A stretch of DNA of 64,000 nt from Balamuthia mandrillaris. Lineage: Eukaryota > Discosea > Longamoebia > Balamuthiidae. The notes under the pieces were generated by a model, which was given only the letters and a program-made list of their open reading frames with translations, was not told where the DNA came from and ran no database searches. The stretch spans positions 62,001 through 126,000 of the forward strand of contig JAVKOQ010000030.1 of NCBI GenBank assembly GCA_031835245.1, in the 5' to 3' direction. The position numbers were made by a program, and so were the translations under genes. This document shows, piece by piece, positions 52,596 to 61,197 of this stretch. Within the stretch, counting starts at the first letter, position 1; every line of letters begins with the position of its first letter.

Positions 52596-52763
52596 GGAAG
52601 CCGAACCGATGTGGTAGCCGTTGAGTTTGATGGAGCGAAACTGTTTGTCGTTGAGAAGGAGGGAGACCAAAGCATCCACATCTTGGGCCTTGAGGCTGAG
52701 GTTGCTGAGGTCCAACGTGGCCCCTTCCGTTTGGCTGAGTAACGTTCGTAATTGTTTCTCCAT
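43341..52763 (-). CDS. ROCO protein: LRR-ROC-COR-kinase with WD40-like C-terminus
   Basis: About 25 exons encode some 2,000 residues, from MEKQLRTLLSQ at 52763 to the stop at 43341. Leucine-rich repeats come first (TVLDLCGNHISNLPNELDCM, LRTLDVSFNNIKVLPPSI, LLELRLEYNRLEFLPVEL). The ROC GTPase has the P-loop GEGGVGKTSLLRCF (49556-49584), switch II WDFAGQDLYQTTHQFF and a THLD base motif. COR begins with FLNDIGDIAYFGDDPSEELSD and continues through DPQWLTKVM. The kinase domain has GKGAYATVYRG, VAVKK, IHRDLKTPNVLV, a DFG split by an intron (VAKVA/DFGLSTQ), DVYSFGIIMWEV and DPSARPDF. The C-terminus has propeller-like repeats ending in W-D or Y/W-S pairs (YVWTCSPDDSNVLCWD, MWVASGSNIYIWSCE). Dictyostelium Roco4 has this order. 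ROCO kinases are GTP-regulated and act in cell signalling; all catalytic residues seem present. Confidence 0.87.
51840..51881 (-). repeat. (GA)n tract in a ROCO intron, (CT)n on the sense strand
   Basis: The longest of about ten dinucleotide tracts in introns of the ROCO gene. Others lie near 43560, 43633, 44070, 45729, 46014, 46399, 47777, 48030, 50177 and 52564. All are GA on the plus strand, hence CT on the coding strand. Confidence 0.85.
52225..52560 (-). repeat. A-rich AAAAAC repeat in the first ROCO intron
   Basis: Irregular poly(A) with AAAC, AAAT and AAAG units over about 330 bp, poly-T on the sense strand, between the first and second LRR exons. Frames through it encode Phe/Leu-rich junk. 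Confidence 0.8.
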
Positions 52764-53164
52764 CTTCTTTTTATTATTTTTGTCTCATCGCTCTCTCGCT
52801 CTCTCTCGTTCACCGTTCTTTTTCCTCTCTTTCGTGAGTTGTTTGTTGTTCTCTTCTTCTTCCAACAAGGGAAGGGGTGTGAGACGCGCTCTCTCTCGGC
52901 TTCTTTCTTCTTCCGCTTTTTTTTTCTTGTAATATTTTACTTGAACAAATTTCCATGTCGTCACGGAAAAACGATAAACAAAAATATTGGTCTTTTTGTA
53001 AAAATTTTAATACTATTCAAATTAATTACCAATATATTAAATATATTTTAAAAAAATCACAATGGATTGTCCCGAGCCTATCAGGGGACTCCGCTGCGCT
53101 TCCCACCAAGTGAACTGCCACCACCAAATACAAGCCCACCCCCCTCTTGGGCGAGAGGAGGAGT
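52764..53164. promoter_or_regulatory. ROCO gene upstream region with palindromic motif
   Basis: Between the ROCO start and the end of the neighbouring gene on the same strand. TTCCATGTCGTCACGGAA at 52951-52968 is an imperfect palindrome about 190 bp upstream of the ROCO ATG. An AT-rich stretch at 52980-53060 follows. Confidence 0.4.
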
Positions 53165-54151
53165 TCATACATGTATCTCTTCAAAGCTAAGGCCTTGTTC
53201 ACGGCACAGTTGCGCCATGAAAGCGACATCAACCCCAGCTCCATAAGGGATTGGAATACGATCCGCCTTCATCTGGTGAATCTGCTCGCCTAGTTTCTTC
53301 CATGTGGGACCCAAGAGGGGGCGTGGGCTCTGTATTTGGTGGTGGCAGTTTGCTTGGTGGGAAGCGTAGCTTGAAAAGAGCAGACATCCTTCGTGGAGCT
53401 CTTCCTTGGAAGGCCAATCGCAAAATATGTTGTTTTCATCCTCGTTAGCTTGTTCGTGCTGTATTAAAAAGCTTTGTTGGAGGTCCTCCATCACCTTTCT
53501 GCAGAAGCCAGCTGCGGTCCTAAACTTCAGGGATTGTAGGTCGCGCCTCTGCAACTCTATCTCGCGCTCGCGCAGTTCAAGTTTGATTTGAAGGTTTGCC
53601 ACTTGAAGTCCCAGCGCCAGGACTTCAAAGTTTGCATCGGTGGGGGCTCCCTTGCAGCGATCCAACAAGCGCCAAACGTCATGTGGCTCTCCAGGATTCC
53701 CCTGCAGCAGGTAGGCAAGTTCTGTTGGATTCCAGCAAGTTCTTTCCGTAGTGCTGTTTCTGAAGCCTCCGACGCGGCTTGTTTGTCCTCCTCCTCTTCC
53801 TCCTCTTCTCCTGTGTGTTGGAGGGGTTGGTTGCCGCTTTTGTTTAGCTGCCTTCTTCCTTCGATCGGACCTCTTCGGTTCTTCTGTTGCTTTTCTTCTG
53901 TAAGGAGTTGCTGGATGCTTTCCCTCTCCCTCGCGCGCTTCATTCACGGATGCCTTCAGCCCCATGGCAATGACGTTCAGCGGGTTGGGAGGCAAAGCGA
54001 TCAAGTAGGATGGCTCCGTGAAGGCCGCGTGCAGCCCCACCTCGGGCACCAGCAGGTAAAAGCTAGCGGAGGCCAACTCCACAAACCGTTGGGGCATAAT
54101 CCCCGTGTGGTGCGTGCCCAGGACACCCGGTGGGTGTGGTGGGGGTTGCAT
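53165..54151 (-). CDS. Basic coiled-coil protein, unknown function
   Basis: An uninterrupted frame of 328 codons starting MQPPPHPPGVLGTHHTG. The first 65 residues are fairly hydrophobic (FVELASASFYLLVPEVGLHA). A strongly basic stretch follows (RRKATEEPKRSDRRKKAAKQ, then RRRGGRGGG), which could be a nuclear or nucleic-acid-binding tract. A coiled coil lies at about 185-235 (LQIKLELREREIELQRRDLQ). The C-terminal third has CDWPSKEELHEGC and GPTWKKLGEQIHQMKADRIP. No family recognised. It is flanked on both sides by the same near-palindrome (52951 and 54312). The frame is long and coherent, but without a homologue the call rests on length and composition. Confidence 0.5.
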   Translation of the reverse strand: MQPPPHPPGVLGTHHTGIMPQRFVELASASFYLLVPEVGLHAAFTEPSYLIALPPNPLNVIAMGLKASVNEAREGEGKHPATPYRRKATEEPKRSDRRKKAAKQKRQPTPPTHRRRGGRGGGQTSRVGGFRNSTTERTCWNPTELAYLLQGNPGEPHDVWRLLDRCKGAPTDANFEVLALGLQVANLQIKLELREREIELQRRDLQSLKFRTAAGFCRKVMEDLQQSFLIQHEQANEDENNIFCDWPSKEELHEGCLLFSSYASHQANCHHQIQSPRPLLGPTWKKLGEQIHQMKADRIPIPYGAGVDVAFMAQLCREQGLSFEEIHV

Positions 54152-54311
54152 GTCTCACTCGCTCCCGCCTGTCCTGCTCCGTTGGCGGATTTTTGTCGAC
54201 TAAGATCTCTGCCTGAGACACAGAGGCCTTTTTATGGTAAGTAACAAACTTTTTTTTGATTTCTGTATGGTGGTTTGAAACTTAGGGTAACAGATCAAAG
54301 CTGTCTGTATT

Positions 54312-54360
54312 TTCCGTGTCGTCACGGAATGTCGTTAACTATTTTTCGTGTCGTCATGGA
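54312..54360 (+). promoter_or_regulatory. Two TGTCGTCA motifs in a divergent promoter
   Basis: TTCCGTGTCGTCACGGAA (54312-54329) is a perfect seven-base inverted repeat around TCGT. TTCGTGTCGTCATGGA (54345-54360) follows 15 bases later. They sit about 80-125 bp before the MAPEG start and about 160-200 bp before the coiled-coil gene start on the other strand. Confidence 0.5.
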
Positions 54361-54438
54361 TTATAACAAGAGATAGAGGAACAAAACTGAGAGAGAAAAA
54401 AGTTGTTCGCGACGCTCCCCACTTTGTTGCAAGCGAAC

Positions 54439-55021
54439 ATGGCTGTCGGTCTTTTATGTAGCGCAATACTGGGTCTCATGATCTTTATACTTGGTTTGTT
54501 TGTCGTCGCTCTCACCAAAAACTGCGTGGTACGTGATCGCTGTCGATAGGACTGGTTGTTTCGCTGACAAGAGCGCAAGTCGGTCAAGCGTACGGCTACC
54601 CCAACGACCCTGCCTCTCCGCTGCACCAACGGGTGCGAGCCCACGCCAACCACGCGGAGTACGCCCCAGCTCTCATGGCCATCATGCTCTATTTGGAGGC
54701 CAGAGGGACGAGCAGCTGGTGGATGAGCCTCAGCATGCTCGCCGTCACGTTGAGTAGGGTGGCGCATGTGTTGGGCTTGGCGTTGCCACCCACCATGGCC
54801 AAGGGCAATCCTCTTCGTTTCATTGGTATGCATGAGAGAGATGCAGAGACAGACAGAAGAGAAACCGAAGAAAGAGAGAAAAGGGAGAGATGAAGAAGCA
54901 GAGGTAGAAGTATTTGTGCTCGCTAAGCCACTTATCGTGTTTTCTTTTGCTTCCTTTGATAGGTGCGCTCGGGACGTATGTTTTTGGTTCTCTGCTATGT
55001 TTGGCTGTATTGGTTGCATAG
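54439..55021 (+). CDS. MAPEG-family membrane protein
   Basis: Three exons: 54439 to about 54530 (MAVGLLCSAILGLMIFILGL then VVALTK), about 54575-54830, and 54963-55021 (TAG). The middle exon carries RVRAHANHAEYAPALMAIML, which matches the MAPEG signature R-x-x-x-A-x-x-N-x-x-E-Y-x-P. A second helix (WWMSLSMLAVTLSRVAHVLG) follows, and the last exon adds GTYVFGSLLCLAVLVA. Four helices and about 130 residues fit the family. Members include microsomal glutathione transferases and leukotriene C4 synthase, which act in membranes on glutathione conjugates or related lipids. The phase across the first intron could not be fixed: the plain GTACGT donor gives the wrong frame, while a GTGATC donor with a CAAGAG acceptor works. 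Confidence 0.72.
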
Positions 55022-55151
55022 AACAGCAAAGGCAGAAAGAGGAAGCAAAGCCAGAGAGGAAAAGAAAGCTGGAGAAGCAATGAAAGGAAAAACAACGATC
55101 AAGAAAAGAAAACTGCTCAAACCTTCTACATCTTTGTTAGCAAAAGCACCT

Positions 55152-56956
55152 TCACAACCGCATAGCATTATCCACAACAGAGGAAGGAATGGTGGCCAAC
55201 AACAAAGTGTTCTCCGGAGATATCGATGGAGAGACGTATCGCACCATCCTCACGTTATAGCCCAGCTCCTCCAGAAAACGAGCTCTTCCCACATCCATCA
55301 GCTCCTTGCACTTTCGACCTAGTTCCTCTTTCTCCTCTCTGCTCAACCTCATTACTCCTTTTGTGCTCGTTGCTTCTCGTTTCTTCTTTTTCTCGTTCTT
55401 CTTTCGGCCTCTCTTTTCGTTGTGATGATGTTGTTGATGTTGATGAAGAAGGTGAAGACAAAGATGGAGACAAAGCGTCCCTTGGTAATGGATCATGAAA
55501 GGCACAAGTGTACCAACTGGATGCGTGAGCCATGACCTTGAACTCAAACGGAGTGAAGCCCAACTGCCGGAAGAACTTCTTGTTGACATACGAGGTCCAA
55601 TCGCAGCGGTGGTGACAGCACAACGCGATGGCGATGCCTATATACTTATTATCTCTTTCGGTTTCGCTTTGATGTTGATGCGAGGAGATGGCGTTGGCTA
55701 CGCAACGAAAGGCCAAGTCGGAGGCACCGCCGCAAAGATGCTTGCCAACGACCACCATTTTGGCTCTGCTGTTGTTGTTTACGTGTTGTTGTAATGCGGA
55801 GACTTTGCTGAGATCCAAGTCTTTGATGTCGATGTTTATACGTTCAAATACTCCTCCGTTGCCCTCTAATGTTTGTTTATGACGTTCGTGAGATGTGAGA
55901 GTCAGAGCGAGGAGAGAGGATGCGGAAACCTTGCAGTTCCTCCCGATGCCAACTTTCGGCCTTGTGCCGACTGTTTTGTCGGTCGACGAGAATGTTGGCC
56001 CGCACTCCATTGCACTGCTGAATGACATGGCTCAGCCAGCCTTTGCCCGCTCCCAATTCCACATACATCAACTGTTCTTCTTTCGTTGCTTCTTCCTTTC
56101 CTTCTCTCTCTGCAGAATCTTCTTGCTGTTCGGTTCTTCTTTTCTTCTTTTGTGGCTGTTCCTTTTCATCCTCTTCTTTCTTTTGTTGCGGAACAGAAGA
56201 GCAAGAAGAAAGAGAGCGGCAGCAGCGAAGAAGACCGTTTCGATGGAGATGACCGCACAACGAGGAGACCTGCGTCATGTGCTTGAAGCTGCAATGTCCC
56301 TCATCCTTCAGCAACTCCTCCACCGACGGATGCTTCAGCTGTTCCGTCGGCAACGGAAACCTTATTCCTTGTTCACGTTCTGCTCCCTCTCTTTCTTCTT
56401 CTTCTTCTTCTCTTTCTTCTTTTCTCTGTGAAGCACAAAGGGAAGCATGGGCAGAGTGCACCTTGGCAGCAATCCTCTCAAACACCTCCGCCTCCAACCG
56501 TTTCACCAACGACACTCCCTGCCCTCCATGCGACGACCCACCACCGCTCCCTTTCTCTTTCTGTTTCTCCTTCTTCTCCTTTTCTTTCTCTTTCTCCTTC
56601 TCCTCCTCTTTCTCTTCTTCTTCTTCTTCTGGCAAGAGTTCATCCCGACCGGCATTGAGGTCGAGGGAGAAACAGGGCAGGGAGCGCCTCCTCTGGTCGA
56701 GTAGCAGGGAGGGACACTTTTTGAGGTGCCGCTGGAGCTTGGTGGCGTAGACGCTGTGTCTTGGGTCCAAGGGGCATGCCACCCTATCGCTTTCATGCGA
56801 GGAGGAGGAGGATGAGGAGCGATGCGTCCCGCAGTAGAGTTCGCCTGGGATGGGCGTGACGCGGCAGTAGCGTTTCCGTTTGGTCACGTAGAAATGGCAG
56901 TGGGCAGCAGTGGTGCTGGTGCTTGTGGTTGTGTTCGTGGGAAGTGGCGGCTCCAT
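55152..56956 (-). CDS. TRM13: TRM13-type tRNA 2'-O-methyltransferase
   Basis: The start ATG 56956 (MEPPLPTN) precedes a zinc-binding N-terminus: CHFYVTKRKRYCRVTP, GELYCGTH, and then CPLDPRHSVYATKLQRHLKKC, a CHHC U11-48K-like finger. Both are diagnostic of TRM13. A long Glu/Lys insert separates these from the methyltransferase domain. That domain begins with YVELGAGKGWLSHVI, the SAM-binding loop, and continues after an intron (donor near 55933, acceptor near 55872) with INIDIKDLDLSKV, VVVGKHLCGGASDLAFRC, IGIAIALCCHHRCDW and FKVMAHASSWYTCAF. The C-terminal block LGRKCKELMDVGRARFLEEL is in another frame near 55300; an intron or one-base break lies at about 55350-55460. TRM13 methylates position 4 of some tRNAs. 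The gene converges on the MAPEG gene. Confidence 0.83.
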
Positions 56957-57412
56957 GGTCTTTCCCAAAAGAAGAAGAAGAAGACGCGAAGAACAAAAGG
57001 GAAAGAAGGGGAGAGAGGAGAGGGAAGAGAAGAGGAAGTAACGGACAAAGAGAGGTCTTCTTTCTTTCTTCTCCTTGGGTGTGTCGACAAAAATATTCAC
57101 AAGGACGACATGAAATCGAAAACTGTCCTATTATTACATTAGGTACCTATTAGGGTGACATCGCCGAAATTAGCGCTCTTCATGTCGACGTAGTGTCGAC
57201 ACATATTTAAATAAAAAATTAAAATAAAAAAAATAAAAGAGAGAAAAAGAGTTATACTTGTTCCTTCCTCGCTGGGAAGTGGAGAACTGAAGCTCTTTTC
57301 AAGCCATGGTTCAGCGCTGAACAGTTTGCTTTCCGACAAAGCACGCATTTTCTTTTTTAAAATATAACCTTTTCTTATCAATATATTGGAAAAAAATTGC
57401 AAAGAAAAAATA
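56957..57412. promoter_or_regulatory. Divergent intergenic region with GACGACATG motif
   Basis: The region between the starts of TRM13 (-) and the low-complexity N-part gene (+). GACGACATG at 57104-57112 lies about 148 bp upstream of the TRM13 ATG. A related GTCGAC-rich stretch (CATGTCGACGTAGTGTCGACA) is at 57180-57200. The remainder is A/T-rich. Confidence 0.4.
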
Positions 57413-59424
57413 ATGGCAGAGACGAGCCCGGCGAGCGATGGAATGAACCAACTGGTGGAGGAGTACAGGCTCAGAGTTCAACAGCTGGAAGCGGAGCTGG
57501 CAAAGTATCGCCCGGCACCTCCATTCGCCCAAAAGCAGAAGGAAAAGATACCAGCGGAGGAGGAAGAAAAATCGATCGTTATAGAACCAACAACCTCTCC
57601 ACGACCCGAAACAACCGCAACAGCACCCACTCGCATTCTTCATGAGCAAGCAAACAGGTCAGCCACCAACGTCCCTGTGGTCCTCTCTCCCGACGAACAG
57701 GCCGAAGAAGAGGAAGAAGAACAACGCGAGAACGACAAAGAAGAAAAACTGACAACATTGACAACTGCAAACACAAGAACGCCTTCTTCCTCCTCTTCTC
57801 CCTTTGCTTCTCCTTTCGGGTCCTCCTCCGAGAGAGAGCTTCCCATGTACTTTCGTAAAGGTCACTTTATCCATCTTCACGACGGCAACCAGCACAACGA
57901 CAGCAGCAGTCAAAACAACCACGCGATGGACTCTTCGTCAGAGGTGGAGGAGGAGGAAACGGAGGAAGAGGAGGAGGAAGATGGAGGAGGAGGAACGGAA
58001 GCGGACACGGAGAGCTCTTCTTCGCTGGCGGCCAGCGGCGAGCTCGACGCCGGTCACGATGGTGCCGCTTCCTCGCAAAAGATCTTTTCGGAGGACGAAG
58101 AGGAGTCCGCTGCTTGTGTCGGTTTAAGTATGTTTGAAAATGAGAGAGAGAGAGAGAGAGCAGAAAGAGGGCGAGAGAGAGAGAGAGAGAGGAGCAGAGA
58201 GCAAAGAGCAGAGAGGAGAGAGCAGAGAGCAGAGGATTACTAGAGTGCTAACATTTCTTTCGTCTCTACTATTTCTTCTCTTCTTTCGTATTGTTAACAG
58301 CTTTAAAATATTTCTATAACCTGGAGACGTCAAAGCGGTACGTGCAGACCACGGTGGATCCTTCTTTGTTGACCTCGACGGTGCTGCGTGCTCTCGTGGC
58401 AAAGTCCATGGACTTGTCTTCCTCCTCAGACTTGGCTGTCTATGAATGGACCGATGCCAGCTCTGCCTCCTCCATTACTGCTTCTTCTTCTTCTTTTGCT
58501 ACTTCTCCTTCTTCCTCCATTTCTTCTTCTTCTTCTTCTTCTTCTTCTTCCGTTTCATTGTCTGGTTCGACGAGTTGGACGGGAGCAACACCTCCTCCTG
58601 TTCAAAAAGGCAAGAGAACTGTTGTCTCGCATAGAGAAGCGGTTCACCCTCAACACGCGCCTTCCGCTCCTATCTTTCATCATCCACAATATCTTCACCC
58701 TCACCAACACTTTACAAACGAAGTAGATATGGACACATCCTCTTCAACAACAACAACTTCGAAAGGGAGTTTGGCCTCGTCTTCTTCTCTATCTTCTCCT
58801 TCCTCGCCATTATCTTCCTCTCAAAGACAGAACGTTCTTGGAGCCAAAAAACGGAACTCAATGTCGGGCCTGCCTTCACAGCAACAACACCCGAACGACA
58901 CCACGGCTCTCTCAAAATCTGCTCCCTCTTCAGGACCCAGTATCATTGCCTCCTCCAATGCCTTCAGCCACAAGAACCGACTCTCTTCTTCTTCCTCGTC
59001 GCCGTCTTCGCTTTCTTCTTCTCTCAACGAGAGTCGACGCCATTCCGTTACTCCAACTATAACAACCACTCCCATCGATAACAAACACAACCTCAACCTT
59101 CCTAGCTCCAGTGATGGCAGCGAACGCACCGAAACTACCGGAGCGAAGAGAGAGAACAGCAAACAAAAGTCGCCAAGGCCACGGCCTATGCGGAAGAGCT
59201 CTTCTCATGAGAACATGGCAGAAATAGTTCGTCTTCACAAAACAAAGCAGAAACAACAGCTGAGTTCCTCACAAGACCTCTCTTCCTCTTCTTCAACTCC
59301 ACCAACAGCTGGATTACTATTGGGACAAGCTCGAGTTGCTGACCCACAACAGCAGTCCAACAACAACAACAACAAATGCAAGAACAAGAAGCAAAGCAAA
59401 CGACCAACAAAAAGGATGGTTTGA
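57413..59424 (+). CDS. Ser-rich protein with N-terminal coiled coil (possibly the N-part of the phosphatase)
   Basis: Exons 57413-58126 and 58276-59424 join in phase (A / CT). The first exon starts MAETSPASDG, with a short coiled coil (YRLRVQQLEAELAKYR), acidic low-complexity blocks and RKGHFIHLHDGNQ. The second exon opens with LKYFYNLETSKRYVQTTVDP then LLTSTVLRALVAKS and DLAVYEW. This is a short alpha/beta-looking module that recalls Ras-association-like ubiquitin folds, a weak inference. The rest is Ser/Thr/Pro/Gln-rich up to a TGA at 59424. This stop overlaps by 49 bases the frame of the phosphatase, so the two are probably one gene broken by an indel or an unseen intron in the CAA repeat at 59358-59377. 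Confidence 0.5.
58137..58236 (+). repeat. (GA)n tract in an intron, purine-rich on the sense strand
   Basis: GAGAGA and GAGCAGAGA units fill the intron after exon 1 of the Ser-rich gene. It is one of the few intron repeats that are purine-rich on the coding strand. Confidence 0.8.
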
Positions 59425-61159
59425 CGCCAGAACAAGAAGCTACGGAAGGAGGAAGCAGTGGTGAAGATGGAAGCAACACATCGCAACAACTCTCTCCGAA
59501 AGATATAAAGAGAAAAGAAAAGGAGCTGCGTAAAGAGCAGAAGAGAGAGGAGAAGGAATTGAAGAAGGAGCAAAAACGAGAAGAGAAGGAGATAAAGCGA
59601 GAACAGAAACGAGAGGAGAAAGAGCAAAAGATGCTGAAGAAGGAACTGAAAGAGGGTCTTCTTCGAGAGCTGAAGGAAGGAGAGAGGATAGATCCTGACG
59701 TGGATTACTTTGTCGTTCGTAAGGATGAGCACATGGAAGAGGTGTTGGAGCGGTTGAAGGAACGACTCAAGAAGACAAAGAAGGTGTGGACATCGGACAA
59801 CTGCCCGATGGACATTGCATGGATTCCTTCCAGCGAGTTGCACCTTCGCAACCCGGATGGCAAAATCGGTATTCTTTTTCTTACTCTGTTTCCTCTTATC
59901 ATCTGCTCTTCCTCTTCTCCATTCACCCTTGCTCCACCGTTCTGCTCTTCTCACTTTGTTCTTCCACTCAACAACGAAAAGGAATATGCATGTGCCCAGG
60001 AAGGAACAAACCCAAAAAGAGACACGTCTGGCAAAGAGACCTCAGCAAGGACCTCGATCGCATGAAGCAGGTCTACGGCTGCGACGTTCTGGTGACCCTC
60101 ATCCGCCGTCAAGAGATGGAGGAGATGCGGCTGCTGGACAACTTCTTTCCCGAGGTGGACAAGCACGCCATCGAGTCCTTCTGGCTGCCCATCAAGGACA
60201 AATGGATTCCCAACTCCATGATAGGCCTCATGAACCTCGTGGAGCGCATCCTGATGCGCTTGCACCAAGGCAAGCGCGTCGTGGTCCACTGCAACGGCGG
60301 TAAAGGGCGTTCGGCCACCGTTATAGTGGCCACCATGGTGGCCCTCGGAAGAAGCATCGGAGAGAGCACCAACATCATTCAGAGCACTAGAGGCGGCACG
60401 CTGCGGAATCCCTTGCAGCAGGCCTATCTGCGCCGCTTCAAGAGGGAGTGGAAGGAGCGGCGCAAGGAGCGGGAGCGGCGGTACAAACGGCGGCTCAAGT
60501 CCAGGAAGAAGAAGGACAAGGACATGATGAAAGCGATGGTGAAGGTGCGAGTGATGGAGGAGATCAGTCGGTTAACATCGCAGCAACAACAATCGTCATC
60601 GTCTTCATTCTCAGCTCCTCCTTCGACAGCAACGACACCTGCAATGACCAAGAAGAACAACAGCAGCAACAACAATCCACAACAACAAATGCTTGTAGAT
60701 GCCAGAAAGAGGACATCGTTGGCGGCTGAGGATGAACGCCGTCTTCACACGGAGAAGGAGGAAAGTGAGAAAGAAGACAAAGCAAAGCCAACAAAAGAAG
60801 AAGACAAAGACAAAGAAAGTCATCTGAAGATGGTAAAGACATTCAAGCGAAAGAAGAGAAAAGGTCTCTTCAACAAGAAGCTCAATAGCAGCAGCCTAAA
60901 CATGAAAGCGAGTTGGGGAGAGAGCAGCCAAAGCCAGAGCAGTTGCAGCGAGAGTGAGGACGAGGACGACTCGTTGGCCGTCTTCCTTCGGACGAGAGAG
61001 GAGCTGGTGGAGGAGGTTCAGGCCTTGGAGCGCAAAGTGGCCTCAGCGGAGGTGAAGCTGCAGGAGAGAAAGCTGCGTTTGGCTCAAGCCAAGAAAGAGC
61101 TGGAGCAGTTTGTGTCGGTGGACGTGACCACCATTATCAGCCGACCAAACAAACATTAA
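59376..61159 (+). CDS. Dual-specificity protein phosphatase (CDKN3/KAP-like)
   Basis: Exons 59376 to about 59868 and about 59995 to 61159 (TAA). The first exon is a Lys/Glu coiled coil (KRKEKELRKEQKREEKELKK) and then RIDPDVDYFVVRKDEHMEEV. After the intron comes HVWQRDLSKDLDRMKQVYGC, DVLVTLIRRQEMEEM, FWLPIKDKWIPNSMIGLMNL and the catalytic loop VVVHCNGGKGRSATVI, with HC-x5-R codons at 60286-60312. The Asp of the general-acid loop and the order of elements resemble CDKN3/KAP and the fungal Cdc14-like set. After the catalytic domain there is a basic helix (RRFKREWKERRKERERRYKR), a low-complexity part and a coiled coil near the end (LVEEVQALERKVASAEVKL). The protein should dephosphorylate Ser/Thr and perhaps Tyr residues. 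Whether 59376 is the true start or a continuation of the preceding frame is open. Confidence 0.7.
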
Positions 61160-61197
61160 AGAAACTTGTACTCTAAAGAAAACAAGCAAGAAGAGCT

